DNA of 64,000 nucleotides from Spiroplasma phoeniceum. GTDB lineage: Bacteria; Bacillota_I; Bacilli_A; Mycoplasmatales; Mycoplasmataceae. The position numbers and the translations under genes are program-made. The notes beneath the pieces are model-generated. The model was not told the origin of the DNA, ran no database searches, and worked only from the letters and a program-made list of their open reading frames with translations. The stretch spans positions 1,240,001-1,304,000 of the forward strand of contig CP110830.1 in the NCBI GenBank assembly GCA_026239495.1, read 5' to 3'. Below, in pieces: positions 1 to 10,691 of the stretch (its first letter is position 1; the number at the start of each line of letters is the position of its first letter).

Positions 1-115
1 CATTAAATAATTATTTACAAGATATGACAACTAATTATAAAACTAGTTTTTTATTGCCACATGACTATGAAATACCAACATTTAATTACCCACAATATGT
101 TTTATCACCTTACCC
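1..115 (+). pseudogene. Fragment of large phage tail gene
   Basis: The DNA matches positions about 40381-40495, inside the 1080-residue structural gene of the type 2 prophage. The translated piece keeps the YKTSFLLPHDYEIPTFNYP stretch. It runs off the left edge of the window and ends where a reversed lipoprotein gene begins. It is a relic left by a deletion in a second copy of that prophage. Confidence 0.8.
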
Positions 116-295
116 CTAACAATTACCAACAATCTGTAATTGTTGTGCTTGGCAATCTTTGTGATTTGATTTAGTTTTTGGTTCGTTATTTTTATCACTT
201 CCATTATTATAAGGTTTATCACAACAAGCAACTAAACTTGTTGTCCTTGTACCAATTAAAGTGATTGTACCTAAAAGATTTAATATCTTTTTCAT
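116..295 (-). CDS. Small lipoprotein, probably truncated
   Basis: A 59-residue reading frame begins MKKILNLLGTITLIG and reaches a lipobox ending SLVAC at about residue 24, so the product should be a lipidated, membrane-anchored protein exposed outside the cell. The N-terminus closely resembles the lipoproteins at 17122 and 41916, which also lie against phage tail genes. The mature part is short, polar and rich in Asn and Lys, and its last codons abut the phage tail fragment, so the original C-terminus was probably lost. Function is unknown; by position it is phage-carried cargo. Confidence 0.6.
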   Translation of the reverse strand: MKKILNLLGTITLIGTRTTSLVACCDKPYNNGSDKNNEPKTKSNHKDCQAQQLQIVGNC

Positions 296-328
296 TTTAA
301 TTAATATTTATTTTTATTAAATTTATAT

Positions 329-525
329 TTATAAACCGCATAAAGAAGCTGCTGCTGAATAAATTGCTGAAACCGCAGTAGAAACGGGCCCTATAACAGG
401 AAAACTAGATAAAGCAACAACGCTAGATATTCCCGAAACAACATAACTATGACTTTCACAATTATTTGATTTTTCCAACTCTAAAACTCTTTGATTTATA
501 TTTTTAATTTCATTTTTTAAATAAT
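329..525 (-). pseudogene. 3' end of a coiled-coil membrane protein gene
   Basis: The frame ends at 329 and is open upstream until it meets an IS end at 526, so the start is missing. The remaining 65 residues hold a short coiled-coil stretch (LKNEIKNINQRVLELEKSN) followed by a Gly/Ala/Ser-rich hydrophobic C-terminus that could cross the membrane once or twice. I do not recognise the family. Confidence 0.5.
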
Positions 526-552
526 AGACTTCTTGCGTAACCTATTAAAAAA
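526..552. mobile_element. Orphan IS-B terminal repeat
   Basis: About 27 bases match the right end of the IS-B subtype (inverted repeat AGACTTCTTGCG and following bases). Nothing else of the element is present. Its last ten bases are shared with the phage DNA that follows, so the junction looks like an illegitimate recombination through microhomology. Confidence 0.7.
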
Positions 553-903
553 CGATTACCGCAATAATTAAAAGAAAAATACCCAAAAGGAACTACTAAA
601 TTAACATTACCAACAGTTCAAAAATTAAATCAAATTAAAAAGTTTATTAATAATTTAAAAATTGGACATTTTAATTTTAATTTTGCTGGTGAAATTAATA
701 ATAAAAAATGGTATCGTGAACGCCGAAGTGATGTTAAAAATATTAAGAATTTATATAAAACACCAGTTAAAAATATTTTTTACAAAACTAATCAAACTAT
801 TAAAAAAATTAAAAAATTACAAAGAAAAATTAATAGTTATAAGCCAAGTAATTTAAAAAATAAATATCGTAATCAATTAAGGGGTGTTTTATATGGAAAA
901 TAA
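545..903 (+). pseudogene. 3' half of phage membrane protein gene
   Basis: The DNA is homologous to 46622-46979, the end of the 312-residue membrane protein gene of the type 2 prophage. A GCA to TAA change creates a stop shortly after the left junction, and the 5' half is missing. The end overlaps the ATG of the next gene in the same way as in the full prophage. Confidence 0.8.
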
Positions 904-1130
904 TTTAAGTAATTTGTTATTTATAAAAGTTGAAGATGTGAAATAAAGTAGACTTTGACAACCTATTAATGATAGAAAACAATCTGCTTATAATGATAAT
1001 TTAATTTATAATGCTATTTTAAAAACTAGTTTATGAATGGATAAATTATCAGGTGGGACAATTTCAGATAAAATAAATAAAAAAGATTTATTTCCCTGAG
1101 TAAAAAAAGATAATACTGGTTTAATTCAAT
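893..1130 (+). pseudogene. 5' fragment of phage fibre gene
   Basis: Homologous to the start of the 423-residue fibre gene at 46969. The fragment begins MENNLSNLLF, has a TAA stop after about 15 codons, and is cut off by IS-B sequence at 1131. Not functional. Confidence 0.8.
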
Positions 1131-1263
1131 AGACTTCTTGCGTAACCTATTAAAAAATTGCAAATATTTGTAAAAAGACGCTAATAGAAAAATATAATTT
1201 TAGTTAATTATGTTTTTTATTTAAAAATTTAATATTTTGCCACAACAAAAAAATGAATTTATT
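1131..1263 (-). mobile_element. IS-B right-end fragment
   Basis: The 133 bases match the outer right end of the IS-B subtype, including the noncoding tail after the transposase gene. They end abruptly at the full IS-A copy starting at 1264. The left flank (AAT) fits the target preference of the family. Confidence 0.75.
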
Positions 1264-2333
1264 AGACTTCTTGCATAACCCATTAAAATAATTTCAAATA
1301 TTTGTAAAAAGGGGTTAATATAAAATTATAATTTTAATTAATTATGTTTTTTATTTAAAAATTTAATATTTTGCCACAACGAAAAATTATTTTATTATTC
1401 AAATTCGTTAATTTTAAATAAATCTTTTATGATAACTATAATAATTGTAAATTATAAATTGAAGCAATTAAATTAAATCTTAAACTAAATCGTTTTCTTC
1501 GATTACGATATTTTTCTGTAATAATTTTAAATTTTTTAAGAATAGCAAAAATATTTTCAATAATAATTCTTATTTTTGAAACTAGTCTATTATGTTGTTT
1601 TTGTTCTTTATTTAAATGTTTTTTCTTAGTTTTCTTTGTGGGCATTATAACATTATTGTGAATTTTTTGTATTCCTTGATAACCACTATCAACTATTAAT
1701 TTGGTATTTTTTAAAATTGCGATTTTTGATTCTTTAAATAAAACATAATCGTGTTTTTTACCAAGTGAAAAACTTGTTGCAATAATTTTTTTGGTTTCTT
1801 GTTCGATAATTATTTGTGTTTTAATAGTGTGTTTTTTCTTTTTACCAGAATAAGATTGTTTTTGTCTTTTTTTGGGCGTTGGATTGGGGTTTCGGTAACA
1901 TCAATAATAATAGTTTTATAATTAAAATAATCATTTATTAGTGCTTTTTTACCAGCAACTTGCTGAAAATCAGGGTGTTTAATTAAAATATCTTCAATTC
2001 ACTTGATATTGCGATAACAATTAGCTTCACTAATTCCGAAATTTTTTCCAAGATGAAAATAAGTTCGATATTCTCGTCAATACGATAAAGTCATCAATAA
2101 TCGATTTTCTAGTGATAATTTATTAGCTTTGCCACCTTTTTTAAATTTTTCTATTTCAGCTACTTGTAAAATATCTAACATTTTATTAAAAATATCTTGT
2201 TTTATTCCTGTTAATCTTAATCATTCTTTATCATTAATATTTTTAAATTCATCAAATTTCATAATTTAATATCCTCATAAATTATATTTTATAATAATAT
2301 TTTAATAATAAAACCAGGTATCGCAAGAAGTCT
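1264..2333 (-). mobile_element. IS-A copy, IS5-like element, 1070 bp
   Basis: This is one of six nearly identical complete copies here called IS-A. Each is about 1070 bp, with short terminal repeats AGACTTCTTGC / GCAAGAAGTCT, one transposase gene split in two frames, and a 3-bp AAT or ATT target duplication. In this copy the flanks do not match (ATT on the left, AAT on the right), and the two sides belong to unrelated sequences. That suggests recombination between IS copies rather than a simple insertion. Confidence 0.9.
1436..2262 (-). CDS. IS-A transposase (DDE_Tnp_4 type, frameshifted)
   Basis: Read with one -1 slip at the run A AAA AAA G (about codon 131), the two frames give a 275-residue transposase. 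The N-terminal part is helix-turn-helix-like (LSLENRLLMTLSYWREY, residues 49-65). The catalytic acidic residues would be D121 (IIIDVTETP), D192 (LIVDSGYQG) and E236 (IIIENIFAIL), the pattern of IS5-family enzymes with a DDE_Tnp_4 domain. The start has an upstream GAGGAT. The slippery run is kept in most copies, which favours programmed frameshifting. Length (827 bp) is the intact one. Confidence 0.85.
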
Positions 2334-2334
2334 A

Positions 2335-2740
2335 ATCTATCATAATTTACTAATTCACCAGTTCTAACATCTGATAATGACATATATAAATATTGACCGC
2401 TTCTTTGCGCTAATTGAATATAACCTTTATAACCAATTTTAAATTGTGCTTGATTAACTCATTATTGTATTTTACGACCATTAATAATTCTTGTTATTTT
2501 AGTATTATATGGAACTACATAAGAATACCCGAATTGCCTTTCCATAGGTAAACTTAATAAAACGCCTTTATAACAAGCAGTCATAATTGTTTTTGGGTCT
2601 GCTTTTTGTAGTAATTCATTACTATTTGATATTGCTACTAAATTACTTTTAAATCTTGCAATTTCATTTTCATTAGAAAATTTGCTTTTTATTCAATCAG
2701 TTGCCGTATCTGTTCTTAAAAATTCAACAATATTTGCCAT
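2335..2740 (-). pseudogene. recT 5' fragment
   Basis: Homologous to the N-terminal 134 residues of the RecT-like protein at 51216-52121. It starts MANIVEFLRTD, carries a TAA in place of a Leu codon near residue 93 (RKIQ*), and is cut by IS-A at its 3' side. Inactive. Confidence 0.85.
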
Positions 2741-2741
2741 G

Positions 2742-3443
2742 TTATTTTTTTTCTTTATTTATTTTAAAATTAATACCTTCAACCTCAATTAAATTAATAT
2801 CTTTATTACTATCTAATTGTTCTTGAATTTCATTTTTAACAATTTGTTCATCAACAATTAAATAATTTTTAATTAAATTAATCAGTTCTAATTTATCAGC
2901 ATTTTGTAAAAAATAATCATTAATACCTAATATTTCAATATCTTTAATTAATAGTTTATCTTTACGAAAATTACTAGTAATAATTTTTAATTCTTGCTCT
3001 TGTTTTGCTACACTTTTAATTTCTAAAAATTGTTCGTTTTTATGGGCTTCAATAATTTCATTTTGTTTTTGAAATTGAATATTAATTACACTATTTTTTA
3101 AAGAATCATGATTACTCTTAATATTATTTTCTAAATTCAAAATATCTTTTCTAATAAAATTTAATTCATCTTTAAAATTTTTTATTAATTCTAATGGTTC
3201 TCTAAAAATATAATCAATTTTTGAAACTACTAATTTTAAATCTTTTAATGATTGTGATTTATATTCTCCATTTATTAATAAAGCTTGTTGTCGATATATA
3301 AATTCTGCTAATTCTTGTCCATTTTCATCAATTCATTTTTTAATTGTTAATGCTTTTAAACTTAATTCTTTAAAATTATTTCCTTTTAAATAAAACGGAT
3401 AAGTAATATTTTTAACTTTATTATTTAACTTTAAATCTGAGAT
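2742..3443 (-). pseudogene. Phage coiled-coil gene upstream of recT, start codon lost
   Basis: The product would be about 233 residues and is closely related to the intact gene at 52123-52824. The normal ATG has become ATC (position 3443), and the next good ATG would give only 132 residues. The long Lys/Glu/Asn-rich coiled coil is otherwise intact. Its partner recT next door is also broken. Confidence 0.7.
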
Positions 3444-3445
3444 AA

Positions 3446-3583
3446 TTAAATTTCCTCTAATTCCATTTCATTAATTAAATTATCAATATAATCATAAACA
3501 CTTTCTTCTGAATTACATTCTTCTAATGCCATATTAAATAAATCTTCTTCGGTGTAAACTTTGCCTTCTTCGTCTTTTCACAT
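3446..3583 (-). CDS. Small acidic phage protein, 45 aa
   Basis: An intact 45-residue frame (MWKDEEGKVYTEEDLFNMA at the start) closely matches the gene at 52827-52964 in the full prophage. The product is strongly acidic. The start has an upstream GGAC-type ribosome site and the stop overlaps the next gene's former start, so the genes were co-transcribed. Conservation of frame in two copies supports real coding. Function unknown. Confidence 0.6.
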
Positions 3584-3656
3584 ATTATTCACGTCCTTTT
3601 TATTTAATATTTTTGTTTTCTAAATCAATAATTGTTGTTTTACAATAATTTAAATT

Positions 3657-3749
3657 TTAAGAATAAATTCTTGCTTCATCAAATGTATAAAAATATGTAG
3701 TATTTAAGTTATATTTATCTTTTGTTACTAATAAATATCTTTTATTCAT
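3657..3749 (-). pseudogene. Truncated small phage gene
   Basis: Homologous to the 57-residue gene at 52966-53139 (start MNKRYLLV). A TAA after 30 codons truncates it. A short piece of the next gene (the 84-residue product at 53132-53386) follows at about 3742-3826, with its N-terminal two thirds deleted. Confidence 0.6.
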
Positions 3750-3834
3750 AATTTATCACCTCGTAATCTGCTTCTTCATCTTCTAAATAATCATCTATTA
3801 GACCTTTAACTTCATCAATTTCATATCATTTTTA

Positions 3835-4330
3835 ATTCCTCCTATTTTTAATTTGCTGGCACTCAATCCCAATTGAAAGTGCCAAAGCGAGAATTAGTTA
3901 TATAAGTATTTATCTATTTATTTAATACGCAGTCCGCTTCACTGAGGTGGGGTGGCGGTATGTTAATTGTTTGAATGTTTAATAATCCAAAGTTGTTTTT
4001 TGTTTTTTACGCCAGAGAGTTTTCTCTCTCTTCATCCGCACCATTTCAGGTCAAAGCGTTCAGTTTTTAAAATAAATTAACTTGCCCCTTGGAGAGCCTA
4101 ATGCTGGCTTTGTGTTTTTTAAACCGCTGTCACTTCTAAGAAGTAATATCTATCGCAAATTTATTTATAAGGTGGCCATCTCAATATTTATTGTCGTTCG
4201 ATGTTGACCTCGCACTTATCACTACTATCGATTGTTAAAGCGTCTATTATTTCCGGACTGATTAACCTCTGGGCCAGGCCCGCCTATGTGGAAAAAAACC
4301 TAGTTATTTATAAAATAACCGTCCAAATCT
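3835..4330. other. Structured phage intergenic region, copy 1
   Basis: No credible gene. The stretch contains a GGCACT...AGTGCC hairpin (near 3859-3883), a second GC-rich imperfect palindrome near 3930-3960, and a GAGAG/CTCTC hairpin near 4013-4032. It is clearly richer in GC than its surroundings. Diverged copies lie at 28376-28853 (inverted) and 53387-53895, always between the same phage genes. Confidence 0.7.
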
Positions 4331-4333
4331 GCA

Positions 4334-4570
4334 TTAAGTTGTTTTGTAAAATCAAAGTTTTAAAAACCCAGTTTCATAATCAATGATAATTTTTGAATTT
4401 TCTAAGCGTTTATAAAACCTATTTTGTTTTTTATCTTTTACTTTATTCAATAAATCTTTATGTTTTTCAAAAGTTCATAAAACTTTATTTGATAAAAATT
4501 CTTAGGTAATGAATGATATTGATTTATAGTAATCATTAAAATCACATATTTTTTGTTGTTTGATTATCAT
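4334..4570 (-). pseudogene. Small phage gene with internal stop
   Basis: Homologous to the 79-residue gene at 53896-54135 and to the split gene at 11056/28265. It starts MIIKQQKICDFNDYYKSIS and has a TAA about residue 23. It is the gene nearest the end of the type 2 phage element. Confidence 0.75.
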
Positions 4571-4597
4571 TGCCTCCTTTTAGAGATTTTTTTATTC

Positions 4598-4640
4598 CAA
4601 ATAAAAAAACAACCCTAAAAGGGGTTGTTTTTTGGGTCTT
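4598..4640. terminator. Hairpin at phage element end
   Basis: AAACAACCCC and GGGGTTGTTT form a hairpin flanked by A and T runs, so it could terminate in both directions. Just outside lies the conserved sequence CTTCATCGTA seen at the other two type 2 ends. Confidence 0.7.
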
Positions 4641-4649
4641 CATCGTATA

Positions 4650-5020
4650 CTATGCCAAGCCTAAAAATAATTTGCCATATGCAATAGCATGTGTCTCTTT
4701 ATCGGCTATATATGAAATATTGACAATATTTTTTCTGTTATATAATTTTATTTCGCTTACTAAAGGTATTCCCGATACTATTTTATCAGAAGAGTCAAAT
4801 GAAAATAAATTCACCCAACCATTACTAGTTTGTGAGTCAAAACCAGTTCCTTCTGATCGGCCTTAATAACTATTTGACAATCTTTTTTTTATTTGAAATA
4901 ATAAGTATTTATTTTTAGGGAACAATTCTTTAGTTCAAAAAAATACATTTTCACTAAAATTTATTCTTGCAAAACTATTAACTTTAGTTACAGGTGTTTT
5001 TAATTCAATTTTTTCACAAA
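4650..5020 (-). pseudogene. Unrecognised chromosomal gene remnant
   Basis: Two open stretches in the same frame (one ending GKLFLGLA, the other containing ICEKIELKTPVTKVNSFAR) are separated by a TAA at about 4864. No start is visible. The 3' stop lies exactly at the phage element end, so the gene may have been cut by that insertion. I do not recognise it. From 5021 to 5248 I see only AT-rich debris. Confidence 0.45.
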
Positions 5021-5248
5021 TAATATTTTTTACTTATATTATTTTTTCTTTTTATTAAATTTATTTTTTTCTATTTTTCTTATTTTATAAAATGAATTAG
5101 TATTTAACAAAAAATCTAGGTAATAATAATTCTAAGTTCTTTTTCATAATTTATTGTCCTCTCTGAATTAAAAGAGTAATTAAAAGATTGAGTTTTTCAA
5201 TTTATCTATCTTTAGCAATAAATTATTCTTAATATATTTTTTAATCAT

Positions 5249-6886
5249 TTATTTCATTATTGGATATATTAGAAATAAAACACAATTACTTGGTAATTTA
5301 TTTTCCCCAATCCCAGCAAAAGAATAATATAAACCACTATTTAAATTTTTACCAAAAGTAAATAAAGTAGCTCAACTTTCGTTTTCAGAATATTTTCATG
5401 CTAAAACTGTGCCTTCTTGTTCATTAACATCAACTATTTTTTCTCCTTTTGCTCTCTCAAATAATGGATGTGATATTAAATTAAATAATTCAATGTCTTC
5501 TAAATCTGTTGCTGCCTCAGAACTTTTAAAATCATCCAATAAAATTTTTGTTACTCCTTTTAATCCATCTCTTTGATTTTTATCTAATAACTTTTTAAAT
5601 AGTAAATTAGAAACTTTAAGTTCAACTGACTTAGTTGTAATTTTTAAACTATTTATATATTTTCAAAAAGCAATAATAATTTTTCCTCAATTATTTAATT
5701 TTTTATCAATTGCTGCTTTTGATAATTGTAAAGTTATCACCAAATCTTCATCATCATTACCTTTAACATTTCCTGACAAACCGACACCATAAATATTAAT
5801 ATAGTTTAAGTTAATTTTAAAAGTACCTAAACTTAAATAATCTGTTTCATTAATATTTAAAGCATAACCAATTCTATTCTTATAAAAATTAACAAAATCA
5901 TCTTCTGTAACATTTTCAATAGTCTTTGATACTTCCTCGCCTTTAAATCAATTAGCTAAAGTTAAATTATTAATATTTCGATTATCTTTTAGACTATCAA
6001 ATCCTTTATTTTGAGCAGATAAAGTTCCTTTTTTTAGTTGGTCAACCAAAGGTAAAGCATTATAAGTTATTTCAATATTTTTAAACTCTTTTTTACTATT
6101 AATATATTCTTTAAATGAAAATTTTAATCTTTCATCTAAAGCTGTATTTTTTTCCGAAAAATCTCATTGAATATTATCATATAAAGGCTTAAAAATATCA
6201 TTTGTACTAAAATCAGAATTTTCTAAGTTTTTAAAATATTTTTGAATATTTTTAATTAAAAAATTTGTTGCTTTGTCAGAAAGAACTTTTAATGCGGTTG
6301 TATTCTCAGTAACATTATAGATTGTAGAAATTTCAAAACTTGAAAATAATGTTTTAAAATTAATACTTACCACAGCTTTAAAATCAATTCGAACAGCACT
6401 AAATGGTTCTGGATTAATATCAACAGGAAATTTATTTTTTATCGCTTCAACATTTACAAAATTAACATTAATAACACTACGCTCTTCATCAAAATTTAAT
6501 GGCATACTATTAGGAAAATAATTTGAATATTTATTCTGTAAATTATAATTTACTGTTTCAAAAATCTTCGTAAAATCATTAATAAAATAATTTGCTAATT
6601 TCTTATCTTCAGCATTGTTTAAATTCAATTGATATATTGAATTACCATTATCAACTTTTTCATAAATTTTTGCTAAATTATTTTTGCCACTATCGACATA
6701 CATCTTTTCTTTTATTTTCTCAGTAATTGCAGTAACTGCTTTATTCTGAATTTCAGATAATACTTCAAGATCATGCGCGGTTGTATCTTCTTTTTTCGCA
6801 TTAGTCTTTGTATGACATGCTGCAATATTTGACACACCAGTGCCGACTAAAGTTACAGCACCTAAAACACTTAATAATTTTTTCAT
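5249..6886 (-). CDS. Paralogous surface lipoprotein, copy 1
   Basis: A 545-residue protein starts MKKLLSVLGAVTLVGTG and has a lipobox ending NIAAC at about residue 24, so it should be exported, lipidated and anchored on the outer face of the single membrane. The mature part is soluble and Asn/Lys-rich with no further membrane helix; it ends in an aromatic segment with a WATLFTFGKNLNSGLYYSF motif. Five or more TGA-Trp codons lie inside. The start has AGGAG upstream. The next gene is a close paralogue in the same direction, and a decayed third copy follows, so this is a tandem lipoprotein array. Function is unknown; such families often vary the cell surface. Confidence 0.8.
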
Positions 6887-6922
6887 AGTTTTTTTTCTCC
6901 TATTTTTTATAAACTTAATTAT

Positions 6923-8557
6923 TTACTTTCGCGTTCATATTTGTAAATATACCTCATTTTTTTCTTTTGCTCCTGCAAACGAATAATATAAACCATACTC
7001 TAATTTTTCACCAAAAGTAAATAAAGCAGCTCAATTTTGTTTAGAATATAGATGAACTCATTCTAAAAGAGTATTGTTCGCACTATCCTTTGCTTTCCTT
7101 CCTTTTACTCTTTCAAATAATGGATGTGATATTAAATTAAATAATTCGATATCTTCTAAATCCGTTGCTTCTTCAGAACTTTTAAAACTATCTACTAATA
7201 CTTTCAAAGTTCCTTTTAATCCATCTCTTTGATTCTTGTCTAATAATTTTTGAAATAATAATTTTGGTAATACCAATTGAACTGTTTTATAATGAACATG
7301 CACCGACTCATTATTGGTAATATAATTTAAAAAAGCAATAATAATCTTTCCTCAATTATTTAATTTTTTATCAATTGCCGCCTTTGACAATTGTAAACTT
7401 ACGATTAAATACTCACCATCATTATTTTTTGCATAACCTGACAAGCCCATGCCATAAACATTAATATAAGTTAAATTAATTTTAAAAGTTCCTAAATCCA
7501 AATAATCTGCTTCATTAATATTTAAACCAGGGCCAATTTTATTCTTATAAAAATTAACAAAATCACTTTCTGTTAAACCCTTATTAGTTTTTCAATCATA
7601 TATTTTCTCATTTTTAAATCATTGTGATAATTCCAAGTCATAAATATTTCTACTATCCGATATAATATCATAACCTTTATTTTGAGCAGATAAAGTTCCT
7701 TTTTTTAGTTGGTCAACCAAAGGTACAGCATTATAAGTTATTTCTATATTCTGAAATTCTTTTTTACTACCAATATATTCTTTAAATGAAAATTTTAATC
7801 TTTCATCTAAAGCTTTATTTTTTTCCGAAAAATCTCATTGAATATTATCATATAAAGGCTTAAAAATATCATTTGTACTAAAATCAGAATTTTCTAATTT
7901 TTTAAAATATTTTTGAATATTTTTAATTAAAAAAGTTGTTGTTTTGTCAGAAAGAAATTTTAATGCGGTTGTATTCTCAGTAACATTATAGATTGTGGAA
8001 ATTTCAAAACTTGAAAATAATGTTTTAAAATTAATACTTACCACAGCTTTAAAATCAATTCGAACAGCACTAAATGGTTCTGGATTAATATCAACAGGAA
8101 ATTTATTTTTTAATCCCTCAACATTAATAAAATTAACATTAATAACACTACGCTCTTCATCAAAATTTAATGGCATAGTATTAGGAAAATAATTTGAATA
8201 TTCATTCTTTAAATTATAATTTACTGTTTCAAAAATCTTCGTAAAATCATTAATAAAATAATTTGCTAATTTCTTATCTTCAGCATTGTTTAAATTCAAT
8301 TGATACATTGAATTACCATTATTAACTTTTGCATAAATTTTTGCTAAATTATTTTTGCCACTATCGACATACATCTTTTCTTTTGTTTTCTCAGTAATTG
8401 CAGTAACTGCTTTATTCTGAATTTGAGATAATACTTCAAGATCATGCGCAGTTGTATCTTCTTTTTTTGTATTAGTCTTTGTATGACATGCTGCAATATT
8501 TGACACACCAGTGCCGACTAAAGTTACAGCACCTAAAACACTTAATAATTTTTTCAT
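6923..8557 (-). CDS. Paralogous surface lipoprotein, copy 2
   Basis: A 544-residue lipoprotein, nearly identical to copy 1 over the first 240 residues including signal peptide and lipobox, and more diverged over the last third, where it ends in a different tail (EVYLQIWTRK). The identity gradient suggests recent duplication or gene conversion of the 5' half. The ribosome site AGGAG sits 9-12 bases before the ATG. About 65 bases further upstream is a run of nine C on the coding strand (8621-8629), the only long G/C homopolymer in the window. Function unknown. Confidence 0.8.
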
Positions 8558-8620
8558 AGTTTTTTTCTCCTATTTTTGCACTTTAATTTTTTTATTTTAG
8601 AATAAAATTAAAATAATGCC

Positions 8621-8629
8621 GGGGGGGGG
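8621..8629 (-). promoter_or_regulatory. Nine-base C tract upstream of lipoprotein gene
   Basis: Nine consecutive G on the + strand are C on the coding strand of the lipoprotein gene starting at 8557. Possible -10-like sequences (TATTCT) lie between the tract and the gene. In an otherwise AT-rich intergenic stretch this is unexpected and could vary in length by slippage. Confidence 0.4.
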
Positions 8630-8809
8630 TTATTTTCTTTAATAAATAGATAAATTCATTTTGTAGTAAAAAAAATAATAACTATATCATATAAGTATCT
8701 AAAAATATAAGCAGTAAACATTAATAATTCCTTCTCTTTCTTTTGAATAACATTATTGAAACTTATTTGATTAAGACTATATTTATTAATAAATAATCTT
8801 TTTAATACC

Positions 8810-10465
8810 AATTTTAAAGTAAGCACTATTCTTAGGCGCCTTATTATTTGAAGATGAAACAAAACAATAATATAAACTATTGTTAAAAGTTGACCCAAAG
8901 GTAAATAAAACTTCTCATGGATAATAATTTGAAACATCTCATATTATAAAAATGAACTATCATCCTTATTATTTATCTTTTGTCCCACTGTTTTAGCAAA
9001 ACGTGGGTGTGCAATAAAATTAAATAATTTAAGATCTTTTAAATCTTTTGCTTCAGCTGATTGTTTAAAGTTAGTCACCAAAGTCTTAATTACTCCTTTT
9101 AAGCCCTATGTTTTATTTGTTTGGGAAAGATTTTTTTAAATAAATTCTTTGGTACTGTAATTTCAACCCCCTCTCTTCTAGCAAAAGGACCAGTATTAAT
9201 ATATATTTTCAAAAAGCAATAATAATTTCTCCTCAATTGTTTAATTTTTGGTCAATTGCAGCACGCGATAAATTTAAAGTCATTATTACATCTTAACCTA
9301 TATTATCATCTTCAATATTTTTTGCATAACCCGAAAGACCCATTCCATTAATATTTAAATATCCTAAATGAATTTTAAAATTTTCTAATGTTAATGAATC
9401 ATTATCATTAATATTTAAACCTTGGCCAAAATTCGATTTATAGAAATTAACAAAGTCATTTGCTGTTACATTATTAATACTTTTTGGTTCATTAGGTTCT
9501 TTAAACCGATTTGGCAGTGTTATTTCTTGTGCATTTTTTACATCCGCCAAATTATCAAGTCCTTTATTTTTATGATTTAATTCTCCTATTGCTGCTTTTT
9601 TCAAACAAAGAGACATTATTATAACTTATATCCATATCTTTAAAATTTTCATCCTTATTAGGAAATTCTTTTAATGATTTTTTAAAAGAATCATCTAAAA
9701 CTTTAATGTTTTCTGAAAAAATCTCATTGTAATTCTTCATATAATGTTTTAAAAATATCATTTGTACTAAAATCAACATTCTTTAAATTATGAAAATATG
9801 CATTATTTTTTTTAATAAAGACTTTGTGGCTTTGCTTGAGAGTTCTTTTAAAACCGATGGATTCTCTGTTACATTATAAACTATTGGTATTTCAAAATCT
9901 AAAAAGATTTTTTATATTAAGTCCTTACAAATGCTTTTAAATTAAGTCGCACTCCTTTAAAATATTCAGTATTAATCTCAACCGGAAACTTATTTTTTAA
10001 TCCCTCAACATTAATAAAATTAACTTCAACTGTACTTAAATCTTTTTTAAATGTTAAAGGACTTTTATTTTCAAAATAATTTCCATATATAAATGTAATA
10101 CCTAAATTATAATTTACCCTTTCAAAAATAGTATTAAAATTATTCATAAAGTAATCATCTAATGTTTTATCTTTTGAATTATTTAAATCTAATTTATAAT
10201 AAATTTACTCACTGTCTCCTTTTTCATAGAGACCTGCTAAATTTTTCTTATTAATATCAACATACATTCTTGATTTAAAATAATTACTAATTTCATCACT
10301 TGCGCTTGTTTTAATCTTATTTATCATTTCAAGATCTGTTGATGAAGTATCTTCTTCAAGTTCCTCAGTATTTTGATTATTGCAAATTGTTAAATTTGAA
10401 CTAGTTGCACCGATTAATTTTATTACACTAAAAATACTAAATAATTTTTTTATTTTATTAATCAA
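8810..10465 (-). pseudogene. Paralogous surface lipoprotein, copy 3, decayed
   Basis: The N-terminal lipoprotein signal is still visible (KKLFSIFSVIKLIGATSS then LTIC), and blocks homologous to the other two copies follow in order down to about 8810. They are broken by several stops (for example after YEKGDSE) and frameshifts, so no full product can be made. It is more diverged than copies 1 and 2 and is probably the older member. Confidence 0.75.
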
Positions 10466-10556
10466 TTTTTCCTAAAATTTTAATAGCATAATTAAAAATT
10501 AAACTATTGCTAATATCTTATAAAAGAAATAAAAAAATAAAAAACAGATTTAATAT

Positions 10557-10609
10557 TTATCAAATTAATTGCAAAATGTTAAAAATTTTTTGCAATTAAT
10601 TTGATAAAA
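10557..10609. repeat. Long perfect hairpin upstream of lipoprotein remnant
   Basis: Two 21-base arms (TTTATCAAATTAATTGCAAA and its complement) are separated by about ten bases. A similar but imperfect hairpin lies at about 31570-31630, also just upstream of a lipoprotein gene start. It could be a terminator or a regulatory stem. Confidence 0.6.
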
Positions 10610-10691
10610 TTATTTTTTAATTAATTCAAGAGACATAAACAAAAACTAAAACATTTTTAGTACAATAATTCTATACATTAAGGAGGAAAAT

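Noticed and set aside
662-856. 64-residue frame also found at 46738-46932
   Set aside because: It is the +2 shadow of the Lys-rich C-terminus of the phage membrane protein gene; the true frame is longer, has homologous order and TGA-Trp use.
4201-4866. Two plus-strand frames of 61 and 98 codons
   Set aside because: The first lies in the structured noncoding region and is not kept in the other copies; the second starts upstream of the terminator and reads the wrong strand of a gene remnant.
7995-8192. Frame antisense to lipoprotein copy 2
   Set aside because: It mirrors a conserved coding segment and is not supported by a ribosome site.
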